Source: Bacillota bacterium (GTDB taxonomy: Bacteria > Eremiobacterota > SpSt-956 > JAKJGF01). Taken from it: a stretch of 40,418 nt of DNA. Below, one piece after another: positions 24,802-32,935 of this stretch. The number at the start of each line of letters is the position of its first letter. The stretch's first letter is position 1. The notes under the pieces were generated by a model, which saw only the letters and a list, made by a program, of their open reading frames with translations, ran no database searches and was not told the origin of the DNA. The position numbers and the translations under genes are program-made. The stretch lies in contig JAKPQU010000100.1 of assembly GCA_029555925.1 (NCBI GenBank), positions 1 through 40,418 on the forward strand, read 5' to 3'.

Positions 24802-26189
24802 TTATGTTCCCTTCTTTCCAGAAAGGATGTCTGAAGAAGATTATGAAGGGCTGTCCCTACCCCCGGTAATGGTATTTCAACATCTCTATCCTTCTTTACC
24901 ATGCCAGACACGGCAGATTTATCTTCTTCTCCCTGACTTATATCAAAAGTCTTTTCAGATACCTTATCGGACAATAAAGATCTGGTATTAAATCCGACTT
25001 TATCCTGAATTTTACTCTGTCTCTTTCCTATTAATTCTTTAGTCTTCAAAGAAAATAAAGAACCGGATTGAACTGTAGTTTTTGCTTCAAGGGGTACAGA
25101 ATTTCTGGAGCTATTCTTCAGTTCTCCTGTTTTTCTTGCCATTTCCAGAGTATTAATACGTGAAAGTTCTTCTTCTGAAAAGGTTCCTTTTATTTCTTCA
25201 TAAGATACAGGTTTTTTTGTATGTAACAGAGAAGATTTTTTCCCCGGTATATAAACTGCTAAATCCTGTGCTGATATACGAACCTTTGGCTTCGGTTCAT
25301 CTTTTTTCATTAACCCCAATAAAGCTTCTCTCATTTCTATTGCATTCCTGTATCTTTTCTCTGCTTCATATTCAAGGGCTTTCATAACTATCTGTTCAAG
25401 CCCGGGAGAAATCCATGGCGCATAATTTCTTACAGGTTTTAAATTAAAAGCCGAAGGAATTTTACCTGTAAGTAAATGATGCATAGTTGCTCCCAGGGAA
25501 TAGATGTCACTCCTTGGTTCTACTTTTCCCCTGTATTGTTCTTCTGCCGCATAACCATCTGTACCTATTGAAGTATACTTTATATTTGCATCAGGTATAA
25601 TAGTCCTTGCTATGCCGAAATCTACAAGCATTATTCTTCCGTCTTTATTGAGCATAATATTTCCGGGTTTAATATCCCGGTATACTACAGGCGGATCCTG
25701 GTTATGAAGATAATCAAGTAATTCAAGTATCTGTACAGACCATTCAATTACCAGTTCTTCAGGCAGTCCGGGATTTCCCTCAAGCTCAAGAAGATCACTC
25801 AGGTCTACACCCTCTATATAGGACATAACAAGATAATAACGTCCTTTTTCTATAAAATAATCATAAACTGCAGGTAAATGATAATTTTCAAGCTGTGATA
25901 ACATCCTTGCTTCTACCTTAAACCTTTTTTCAGCATAGGCTTTTTCCTGAACACTACCATAGGTATTTAACATTTCTTTTACAACACAGTATCTATTAAG
26001 CCTGCCGTCAAGGCTTAAATATATTGCCCCCATACCTCCCAGTTTAAGAAGCTGTTCAATTCTATATCTATTCTGTAAAAGAACGCCTTCACTCAGAGCA
26101 TCATTATAATAAAGTTCTGCCCCGCATGCATTGCATTTTGCAGCTATATCAAGATTTTCTTCTCCGCAGTTATTACATATTATTCCCAT
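24789..26189 (-). CDS. Zinc-ribbon Ser/Thr protein kinase
   Basis: A 466-residue cytoplasmic Hanks-type kinase. It starts with a zinc ribbon (residues 5-24, CNNC...CNAC). The kinase domain (about 38-300) has LGGMGAIYLSLD, VVKEML, VVYRDIKPGN (Tyr for His in HRD), LVDFGIAR and TDGYAAEEQY. The C-terminal 160 residues are polar, low-complexity and without membrane segment. An open frame runs upstream to 26258, but it would translate a heptad array; AAGGG 7 bases before the ATG at 26189 decides the start. The last residues KKSE and the stop lie in GTGAGTAGTGA repeats. It is probably the third gene of an operon with the two P-loop kinases upstream. Confidence 0.92.
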   Translation of the reverse strand: MGIICNNCGEENLDIAAKCNACGAELYYNDALSEGVLLQNRYRIEQLLKLGGMGAIYLSLDGRLNRYCVVKEMLNTYGSVQEKAYAEKRFKVEARMLSQLENYHLPAVYDYFIEKGRYYLVMSYIEGVDLSDLLELEGNPGLPEELVIEWSVQILELLDYLHNQDPPVVYRDIKPGNIMLNKDGRIMLVDFGIARTIIPDANIKYTSIGTDGYAAEEQYRGKVEPRSDIYSLGATMHHLLTGKIPSAFNLKPVRNYAPWISPGLEQIVMKALEYEAEKRYRNAIEMREALLGLMKKDEPKPKVRISAQDLAVYIPGKKSSLLHTKKPVSYEEIKGTFSEEELSRINTLEMARKTGELKNSSRNSVPLEAKTTVQSGSLFSLKTKELIGKRQSKIQDKVGFNTRSLLSDKVSEKTFDISQGEEDKSAVSGMVKKDRDVEIPLPGVGTALHNLLQTSFLERREHKKSE

Positions 26190-26210
26190 AATGTTCCCTT
26201 CTGAATTGTC

Positions 26211-26231
26211 GTAACGCGTGGCGCGTGACGC
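26211..26231 (+). repeat. GTGACGC heptads before a kinase gene
   Basis: GTAACGC, GTGGCGC, GTGACGC between the 2-phosphoglycerate-kinase-like gene and the kinase start. The array lies 22 bases from the kinase ATG. Confidence 0.8.
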
Positions 26232-26254
26232 GAGGATTATATAATAGACTTGGT

Positions 26255-27439
26255 TCAACCGGATAACAATTTACTGTAATCAGGCCTCACAATATCTTTC
26301 ATAAATTCTGTAATATACTCCAGCACTCCTTCTACAGTCCTATCCATATCTACATTATCAATTACCGGCACTTCATAGGTTTTTGCCAGAGAAATTATGT
26401 AATCCTGTAATTTTCTTATATTTTCGAAATTATCAAGATATTTCTTTGCCTGCCTTCTTACCAGTGTCTGATTTTCCCTGATTAAAAAGCGTTCTTTATG
26501 AAGTTCCCTGTCATTTATTGAAATAATTACAAAAGCAATATTTGCTTTCTGGAAATATTCCTTTTTTATAAAACCGGGAACAATATGAATACCATCCATT
26601 ACAAGACTTACATTTTCCTTTATAGCTCTTTCAATGATAGCCATGATTCCTACAGACACTTTTGCCACCTGTTCACGAAAAGCTATTACAAGAGGATCTA
26701 CACCGTCCGGAATTGGATTATCAAAGGCCTCCCAGGCAGTAAAAGAAGACTGATGGACACATGGCATAAGCTCGCTCGAGATCATAGAACGCATAATTTC
26801 TCTTATGGAATCGGTAGAAAGCACTGCAGTAAGGCCAAGCCTGTGAGCTATTTCCACAGAAACTGTAGATTTCCCCGCCCCTGTACCTCCGCCGAATAAA
26901 AGTATAAAAGGTTTAGAAGGGTTTCTGACACTCCTTCTCCATAAAAGATATCTTTCCGCATATGCCTGCCCGCAGTGTTTTTTTACTATATTATAAGTTA
27001 TTGCTCTCAACTCGTCATTTGTCAGATTATACGTTCCCTGATTAAAAAGATATGTTTCTATTCTTCTGGCTATCTCATAGGAGAGACTAGGCTCAAGACC
27101 TGAAGCTTTAAGGGTTTGAGACATTATTCCTTTTGAATAAGGGGAAATAGATGTTCCTCTGATTACTCCTATTCTTATAGCACTTACCCTGAGATATCTA
27201 TTCTTTGCGTCCTCTCCGAGTCGCTTTAATAAATAATCGGCAACTATAAACTTTAATTCATCAGAAGTAAGATTTTTCAACCCTCTGTTTACAAGTTCAT
27301 CCTGTATGACTGTAGCAATTTCATAGGACTCTTCCGTAGAAAGGCCGGAATTCACAAGAGATTGAGTAAGAATCCCCCTGGAAAAAGGGAACTGATAATC
27401 CTCTTTTATTACATATGGTTTGTCTACAATTTTTTTCAT
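26255..27439 (-). CDS. 2-phosphoglycerate-kinase-like protein with two ATP-cone domains
   Basis: A 394-residue P-loop protein. Two ATP-cone-like domains lie in tandem (about residues 5-90 and 98-168; each has FSRGILTQSL or YSKGIMSQTL followed by a conserved helical pattern). The kinase part (about 175-385) has Walker A FGGGTGAGKST and STDSIREIMR. This architecture matches archaeal 2-phosphoglycerate kinase, which makes 2,3-diphosphoglycerate in the cyclic-DPG pathway. Whether the bacterial protein has that reaction is not known; no cDPG synthetase lies nearby. ATP cones usually sense adenine nucleotides. GGGAG lies 6 bases before the ATG, 15 bases after the upstream gene, so they are cotranscribed. 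Confidence 0.82.
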   Translation of the reverse strand: MKKIVDKPYVIKEDYQFPFSRGILTQSLVNSGLSTEESYEIATVIQDELVNRGLKNLTSDELKFIVADYLLKRLGEDAKNRYLRVSAIRIGVIRGTSISPYSKGIMSQTLKASGLEPSLSYEIARRIETYLFNQGTYNLTNDELRAITYNIVKKHCGQAYAERYLLWRRSVRNPSKPFILLFGGGTGAGKSTVSVEIAHRLGLTAVLSTDSIREIMRSMISSELMPCVHQSSFTAWEAFDNPIPDGVDPLVIAFREQVAKVSVGIMAIIERAIKENVSLVMDGIHIVPGFIKKEYFQKANIAFVIISINDRELHKERFLIRENQTLVRRQAKKYLDNFENIRKLQDYIISLAKTYEVPVIDNVDMDRTVEGVLEYITEFMKDIVRPDYSKLLSG

Positions 27440-27454
27440 AAACTACTCCCGTGA

Positions 27455-28504
27455 CTATATCCGGCTATGGCCTGTCATGTCTTCATATACGTCTTCCGGT
27501 AATCGATAGGTTCCTATATGCAATCTTTTTATATCTTCCAGATTACCGGCCCATGGTGATAAAACTTCGACAGAGCCCTTTTCGGGACGAAAATCTGTTA
27601 TAACACCGATAGAGAGACATTCATCATTGGCATTGAAAAATCCTGCAAGAAACATAAGAGGATCCAGAATATCTACCCATGATACAGAATAGCGATTTTT
27701 TATCTCATGTATATTTCTCAATTCACATAAATGAGAAAGTCCTATAGTAAGTCTGTCTCCTGTTTTTTCGCCCCATGTCACAGGAAAATCTACAGTAGAA
27801 GAAAGCCACCGTAATTCATTGGAGTGTAACAGATTACCTCCCGGTATATAATTTATCCCTGACATAGCTGTAGACTGTAAATTAATTCTCAATTTTTTTG
27901 AACATTTAAAATAACTCAAAAATTTTCTCTTTCTCTCCGATGCTCTGAATTCCGGGCTTTTTTTTCTTATATTTCCATTTATTTCAATATGCCTTAAAGC
28001 AAATGAGCCATATCTGTACGGATACAATACAGGGTCCAGTTCTTTTCCTCTGGAAAAAGCAAAAATAAAATCAGGATTGACCAGTTCTATTTTTGCCTGC
28101 TTTAAAGCTACGGCAGCAGGGTCTGAGACAAAACCCGTTGTATCTATTACTATTCTGTCTGTAGAAAGACTCATTGCATAATCCAGTATTTTTTTTGTAC
28201 CAATAACACAGGGAAGCAGATGTCTTACAGGTGATATGGCTCCTGTAAAATAAATGGCTTTAACAGGAAGATTTTCTATAGAGTCTACCCTCTCTTCTAC
28301 AGTAGCAAGCCCTATAGTAGAGGGAGGGCCTATAGTCGATTGTCCTATATCTGCATCAATAATAGAAACTTTGAGCTTTTTTTCAGAGAGGTAATTGACA
28401 ATATATTTGAGAAATGTTGTTTTGCCGGTATCTACATCACCTATTAATAAAGCCGTTTTACCATGAATAACAAAATCTCTGACAGCATCATCCCATTCTT
28501 TCAC
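27455..28504 (-). CDS. Clp1/Grc3-type polynucleotide 5'-hydroxyl kinase
   Basis: A P-loop protein of about 349 residues. GDVDTGKTTF near the N-terminus is the Clp1/Grc3 Walker A, followed by IIDADIGQSTIGPPSTIGL, VIDTTGFVSDP and a C-terminal domain with DVYEDMTGHSRI at the end. Relatives phosphorylate 5'-OH ends of RNA: Clp1 and Grc3/NOL9 in eukaryotes, homologues in archaea. It is uncommon in bacteria. GTG codons at 28513 and 28504 are both possible starts; AGGTG 6 bases before 28504 favours that one. A strong promoter lies 50-80 bases upstream. It is first in an operon with the 2-phosphoglycerate-kinase-like and Ser/Thr kinase genes. The RNA substrate is unknown. Confidence 0.85.
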   Translation of the reverse strand: MKEWDDAVRDFVIHGKTALLIGDVDTGKTTFLKYIVNYLSEKKLKVSIIDADIGQSTIGPPSTIGLATVEERVDSIENLPVKAIYFTGAISPVRHLLPCVIGTKKILDYAMSLSTDRIVIDTTGFVSDPAAVALKQAKIELVNPDFIFAFSRGKELDPVLYPYRYGSFALRHIEINGNIRKKSPEFRASERKRKFLSYFKCSKKLRINLQSTAMSGINYIPGGNLLHSNELRWLSSTVDFPVTWGEKTGDRLTIGLSHLCELRNIHEIKNRYSVSWVDILDPLMFLAGFFNANDECLSIGVITDFRPEKGSVEVLSPWAGNLEDIKRLHIGTYRLPEDVYEDMTGHSRI

Positions 28505-28556
28505 ATAAATCACCTGAAATTTTTATTACCTGACGAAGCAATAGCTCATGAAAAAT

Positions 28557-28585
28557 ATTTTAGATTAAAAAGCTCTAAAAGTCAA
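28557..28585 (-). promoter_or_regulatory. Sigma-70-type promoter for the P-loop kinase operon
   Basis: On the minus strand TTGACT (28585-28580), a 17-base spacer and TAAAAT (28562-28557) lie about 50 bases before the first gene. The -35 box directly abuts a solo MITE end (28587). Confidence 0.6.
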
Positions 28586-28586
28586 T

Positions 28587-28603
28587 TATAGTTAGTTTCA
28601 TAC
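28587..28603 (+). mobile_element. Solo left end of the MITE-like element
   Basis: TATAGTTAGTTTCATAC matches the left end of copies 1 and 2. About 40 bases later comes the AGCATAAATAATACAT box, which resembles the internal CATAAATAAT of the full element, so this may be a rearranged derivative. Confidence 0.55.
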
Positions 28604-28641
28604 TTCCGGACATATCATATTGAACTCTTACTTACTGATGT

Positions 28642-28699
28642 AAGCATAAATAATACATATATGCTCTCGTGACGCGTAACGCGTGACGCGTGACGGGAG
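28642..28699 (+). repeat. AGCATAAATAATACAT box with four heptads
   Basis: AAGCATAAATAATACAT, TATATGCTCTC, then GTGACGC, GTAACGC, GTGACGC, GTGACGG (28669-28696) and GAGG. It is the fullest copy of the composite repeat. Confidence 0.85.
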
Positions 28700-28918
28700 G
28701 AAAACATTTATTAAATACTTATGCACAGCTCAGTATTTACTTACAGGCTTTCAGGACGAATTTCTTTTCTCCAGGGACTGGCCATTGAAATTCTTCAGTG
28801 ATGCAATTATTTATGCAATAAAGTATAGTTATTTACATAGCCCGGCATATAAATATTTTTTTATTACATGCAACTTTTTACTCTTTCTCAGGATTTTATT
28901 ATATAGAGAAGTAAATAT
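28700..28918. other. Leader region of the pilin-like operon
   Basis: About 220 bases before the first prepilin gene. An 80-codon open frame begins inside the heptads but has no ribosome site and no recognisable content. I see no convincing promoter or riboswitch. Confidence 0.4.
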
Positions 28919-29407
28919 ATGTTAAATATAAACATGTTTAATAATAAAAATATAAGTTTACTGGGCCTGAGCCTGATGGAGATTATGATCTCTATCAGTT
29001 TATTGAGTCTTATACTACTGGGTATAATAACGGTTTTTCCTGCAGGTATAGAGAGCATAAAGATTGCAAAAAATATTTCTGCCGCCTGCAATATAGCAAA
29101 TAAACACATAGAACAGTATAAAAGCAATTTCTATCTCGTACCCGATGTTTCATTACTTGGTAACATGGAACTGGATTGTAATTCATGTCCGTCAGTAGAT
29201 CCCCCTGTTACTATTCAGGGAACTGTTTTTTTACCAACAGTCATGGTAAAACCTGTAAAATTTAATAACAAACCTGTAGATCCGAATGAGGTGGTTGAAG
29301 TATTTGTTACGGTAAAATGGAAACAGCCGAGCGGTATGAAGCAGGTAAAATTAAATTCTTATATATACAATAAATCATATTTACCTTCAAATGTACCTAT
29401 GTATTAA
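28919..29407 (+). CDS. Type IV prepilin-like protein (PilV/GspI type)
   Basis: A 162-residue protein with a prepilin N-terminus: a polar leader, cleavage site G-LSLMEIM with glutamate at mature position 5, then the hydrophobic helix SISLLSLILLGIITVFPAGI. After the helix come residues of a small extracellular domain with two nearby cysteines (CNSC). Such minor pilins are cut and methylated by PilD and prime or cap type IV pili or type II secretion pseudopili. Two further prepilin-like genes follow with short gaps. The ribosome site is weak (GAGAAG). No prepilin peptidase, assembly ATPase or secretin gene lies in the window. Confidence 0.85.
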   Translation: MLNINMFNNKNISLLGLSLMEIMISISLLSLILLGIITVFPAGIESIKIAKNISAACNIANKHIEQYKSNFYLVPDVSLLGNMELDCNSCPSVDPPVTIQGTVFLPTVMVKPVKFNNKPVDPNEVVEVFVTVKWKQPSGMKQVKLNSYIYNKSYLPSNVPMY

Positions 29408-29422
29408 TTTTCCGGAGGAACC

Positions 29423-30067
29423 ATGAAGTTACGTACAGGACATACATTACTGGAATTAATGGTGGCAATGGCTATTTTTGGTCTGATACTATCTGCCATA
29501 TTCAACATATTCGTTCCGGGAGTAAGGACTTTTATGGTCGGGAAGGAAAGGGTTGCAACACAGGCAAATGTAATGATTTCCCTTAAGAGGATAAGGATGG
29601 AACTCTGCAGTACATCCAACAGTTCCATAACTATAAACAGTGCAGAAATATACTCCAGTACCGGAGAACCTGATGCAATAAGTTTTCTGTCTCCCTATTC
29701 CGATACTGAAAGGAAGATCTCCCTTGATTCCGTCACTTCTACTCTTCCCATATGGCAGAAATATGTAATTTACTTTCATGATAAACCATCACGGGAATTG
29801 AGAAGAAAAGTAGTGCAACTGCCTGAACCGGGGCCTCTGGCTATAGCGCTCGACCATGATAAACTTTATCAGTTATGCCTTGATAATGGTAATTATCCTT
29901 ATTCAATTGTTTCAAGGGATATACATAAACTATCCATATGCAGAACAAGCCCATATCTTGTAAAAATCTATATAAATTCTCGAAAAAAAGCGGCAGGTTT
30001 CGTCGGAAGTCAGGAACAGGAAAGCGAATGTTTTATGGAAATCTATCCGCATAATACGTTAAATTAA
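29423..30067 (+). CDS. Type IV prepilin-like protein (PilW/GspJ type)
   Basis: A 214-residue prepilin. The leader MKLRTG is followed by HTLLELMVAMAIFGLILSAI, with glutamate at mature position 5, so cleavage is expected after Gly6. The rest is a beta-rich extracellular domain typical in size of PilW or GspJ minor pilins. GGAGG lies 5 bases before the ATG; the gap to the previous gene is 15 bases and to the next 20 bases, supporting one operon. Confidence 0.87.
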   Translation: MKLRTGHTLLELMVAMAIFGLILSAIFNIFVPGVRTFMVGKERVATQANVMISLKRIRMELCSTSNSSITINSAEIYSSTGEPDAISFLSPYSDTERKISLDSVTSTLPIWQKYVIYFHDKPSRELRRKVVQLPEPGPLAIALDHDKLYQLCLDNGNYPYSIVSRDIHKLSICRTSPYLVKIYINSRKKAAGFVGSQEQESECFMEIYPHNTLN

Positions 30068-30087
30068 TTTTAGGAAGGAAGGATATT

Positions 30088-32931
30088 ATGAACCACCCTG
30101 ATAAACCCAATCGAGGTTTTACCCTTATTACCATATTATTTGTCATAGTGTTGCTTTTTATTTATGTAGTGTCTCTTCTGTCCATTTCAAGAGGGATAAT
30201 GAATATTTCTTCCCATGAACGAGACTATGCTTCTTCCTTTGCTGGAGCAGAGGCAGGCCTTACCAGGGCCATATATGAAATAAATGAAAATAATTACTGG
30301 CCAGGGAATGCAACCAATCCAATGTGGGGACAGGGGTTTCTGTCCTGGCAGCCTCTGAGCGACGGAATAACTCAGTATGAAATAAAAGCTTATAATAATT
30401 TCAGTGGTACAGAAGATAAAAAAACAGACAGCGGAGACAGAGTGCCCGTAGGTTCCATACAGATAATTTCTACCGGTAGACTGGCACCGAATGACAGCCA
30501 GTCAACAATAAAAACATTTTTAAAACCTAATGCCAAAATACCAGCCTGTCTGGCAGGAGGGCCTATATATATTCAGGGGAATCTGTTTTCCAGAGGAATA
30601 ATGGATATTTATTCTTTAAGAACTTCTCCGGAAAGTAATATCTCTTCAGGAAATACAGTGAATTACGCCACAACAGAAACAGGAGGAGGAGAACTCCTGT
30701 TATACGGTCATATAACAGGCTCTTCCGTAAACCTTGCCGGCCCTGCGTTACCGATGAAGACTCAGAACGGAGCCGCTCCCGTATATGCAGTCCCCACACC
30801 GCCTGTTGATATAGACTATAACAAGTGCGATACTGAAGATCCAAATGCAGTACTGTCAGAACTTCTTACATCGCTCAAGGCTTTAGACGGTAATTCGCCT
30901 GTTAAATCAGGTGGAGCTTATGAGGTTGAGGCAAGTAAAATAAGCAAACTCCCTGCCGGTTATTATTATATTTATCGTAACAATCTCAGAATAATTAAAA
31001 ATACTGTTCCCGATCCGAACAATCCTTACAGTGCCTGGAAATTAAATAATGTAAAGGTTTATGCAGTGGAAGGACATATTCTGGATATTCCCGGAGGTAT
31101 TAAAGGGGAAGGGCTTATAAGTGCAACAGGTGTAAGAAATAAACCCATATATGATCCGAACAACCCGGGAGCATTTGATCCCAATAATCCCGCATGTTAC
31201 GAACCCAATGTGCCTGCTTCCATTACCATGTCAGGACTTAAAAAATTCGATTATGGTTCATACCCTGTAGAAAGACTCATTATCTATGCAGATGGCGATA
31301 TAAACATAAAGGGAGCTTCGCAGGTAATGGATGACAGCGGTCTTTACAGTGATTACGCCAGACCTAATTTTGAAAACTGGGAAAATTTACTTTATAAAAC
31401 AATAAAACAGAGATACAGCAGTGCTGCAGAAATTTATGACCCTGTATCACTTGAAAATTTTATCAGAGACATAAATGTGGAGAATATTTTACTCGCTCCT
31501 CCTGCCCCGGCCAGCGGAATAGGTACTCCTGTAATAAATCAAATGAAAAAATATCTTATAAAAGGTGAAAGCGATTACAGTCCGGTACTTGCTGCAAAAA
31601 ACTGTAAAGCAATCGTAACTGAGAGCAATCTCGGAACCAATCCCATTAACAGATTTTCCAAAACAGCTCTTCAGGATATACTTTATTCCATAGCAAGAGA
31701 TTATCCCTATGTTTACGGCATCATATATTCAAGAGGAAAACTGGAGATAAAAGGATATGTCCATATTATAGGTTCTATCATTGAAAATCCTTTAAATACA
31801 GCAGATCCAAATGCTATGATAAGAACAGAAGACAGGAAAACAGTAATCATAACACCATGTGTGAACACATGTCTGTCTCTGAGCAATACAATCCTGAAGG
31901 ATCCTAAATTTGTACCTGCATCATATGCAAATGAAACAAGCGGAGGCACATCTATGACTGCTCCCACACCTACTGTTACTCCGACACCGAAACCGACGGC
32001 TACTCCTTACTATGGAGGCGGTGGAGGCGGCGGTGGAGGCTGTTTCACTGCAGACACTATGGTTCTGACAGATAAGGGAGAAAAGAAGATTAAAGACATT
32101 AAAGCAGGAGATTATGTTATAAGCACCTGTGACGGAGAGAAAACAGTAAGGTCCAGAGTTACCGGACTGCTTGTACATAAAAATAATACAGATTATTACT
32201 ATATACTTAAAACTGCTCATACCTCTGTGGAAGTTACGGACGTGCATCCTTTCTATACAGGAAACGATGAATACAAACAGGTAAAAGATCTTAATGAAGG
32301 GGATTATATATATACATCTGTGGGAAATAAGATTGTAAAGGAACCATTACTGTCAAAAGAACTGGTTAAACTGGATCATTACATTACAGTGTACAATCTC
32401 TCACTGGATAAATACAGCAACCATAATTACATTGCAGGTAATTGCCTCGTTTATAACGGGACACGTGACTGGCCTTACAGTGCAGACGGAAATACGCTCA
32501 TAAAAACAGATAAGGGAGAGAAGAAAATTAAAGATATAAAACCGGGCGATTATGTTATAAGCTATAAAGGAGATAATAAATTCGTAAAGGCTAAAGTAAA
32601 AGTTCTTCTCACTCAGTCTGATAGAATCAATCATTATTATATGATAAAAACAGACCACAGTACAGTAAAAGGAACGGCCATGTATCGAATTTATACGGGC
32701 AATAACCGGTACAGGGCGATAAAAGACCTTAGAGAAGGGGATTATATCTACTGTTCTGTAAATAATACCCTGGTAAAAGAGAAGATATTATCAAAAAAAG
32801 TGGTAAAAACTGATAAACTCATCAAGGCTTACAGCATGGAACTGGAAGAGAATAGTAATCATAACTACTTTGCAAATAACTGTCTGGTTCATAATATGTA
32901 TGAGCTGATGGAGATGGAATCTAAGATATAA
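30088..32931 (+). CDS. PilX/GspK-like prepilin with two C-terminal Hint domains
   Basis: A 947-residue envelope protein. The N-terminus has the prepilin pattern G-FTLITILFVIVLLFIYVV, but with Thr instead of Glu at mature position 5 (as in GspK-type minor pseudopilins), then the PilX-like AGAEAGLTRAIYEIN. A long extracellular region (about 75-610) has DPNNP repeats. A Thr/Pro linker (about 620-640) and nine or more glycines lead to two intein-like Hint domains. Hint 1 (652-790) has Cys652 (CFTADTMVLTD), VTDVHPF with His720 and a terminal HNYIAGNCLVYN. Hint 2 (about 796-937) starts PYSADGNTL and reads GTAMYRIYT, so both Cys and block-B His are lost, though HNYFANNCLVHN is kept. Hint domains self-cleave or ligate. 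Only about ten residues follow, so no toxin is attached. A zinc-ribbon kinase gene starts 4 bases later. Confidence 0.85.
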   Translation: MNHPDKPNRGFTLITILFVIVLLFIYVVSLLSISRGIMNISSHERDYASSFAGAEAGLTRAIYEINENNYWPGNATNPMWGQGFLSWQPLSDGITQYEIKAYNNFSGTEDKKTDSGDRVPVGSIQIISTGRLAPNDSQSTIKTFLKPNAKIPACLAGGPIYIQGNLFSRGIMDIYSLRTSPESNISSGNTVNYATTETGGGELLLYGHITGSSVNLAGPALPMKTQNGAAPVYAVPTPPVDIDYNKCDTEDPNAVLSELLTSLKALDGNSPVKSGGAYEVEASKISKLPAGYYYIYRNNLRIIKNTVPDPNNPYSAWKLNNVKVYAVEGHILDIPGGIKGEGLISATGVRNKPIYDPNNPGAFDPNNPACYEPNVPASITMSGLKKFDYGSYPVERLIIYADGDINIKGASQVMDDSGLYSDYARPNFENWENLLYKTIKQRYSSAAEIYDPVSLENFIRDINVENILLAPPAPASGIGTPVINQMKKYLIKGESDYSPVLAAKNCKAIVTESNLGTNPINRFSKTALQDILYSIARDYPYVYGIIYSRGKLEIKGYVHIIGSIIENPLNTADPNAMIRTEDRKTVIITPCVNTCLSLSNTILKDPKFVPASYANETSGGTSMTAPTPTVTPTPKPTATPYYGGGGGGGGGCFTADTMVLTDKGEKKIKDIKAGDYVISTCDGEKTVRSRVTGLLVHKNNTDYYYILKTAHTSVEVTDVHPFYTGNDEYKQVKDLNEGDYIYTSVGNKIVKEPLLSKELVKLDHYITVYNLSLDKYSNHNYIAGNCLVYNGTRDWPYSADGNTLIKTDKGEKKIKDIKPGDYVISYKGDNKFVKAKVKVLLTQSDRINHYYMIKTDHSTVKGTAMYRIYTGNNRYRAIKDLREGDYIYCSVNNTLVKEKILSKKVVKTDKLIKAYSMELEENSNHNYFANNCLVHNMYELMEMESKI

Positions 32932-32935
32932 TGGC

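Noticed and set aside
24789..26258. Longer start of the zinc-ribbon kinase at 26258
   Set aside because: The extra N-terminus translates a heptad array and overlaps the end of the upstream gene; the ATG at 26189 has a ribosome site and begins the zinc ribbon.
28683..28925. 80-codon open frame before the pilin cluster
   Set aside because: It begins within heptad repeats, has no ribosome site and no recognisable protein features.
32041..32931. Split intein in the prepilin gene
   Set aside because: There is no homing endonuclease, no conserved extein on the C-terminal side and the second domain lacks Cys and His; tandem Hint or bacterial intein-like domains fit better.
32890..32931. Toxin domain after the Hint domains
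   Set aside because: Only about ten residues follow the last Hint motif, too few for a polymorphic toxin.
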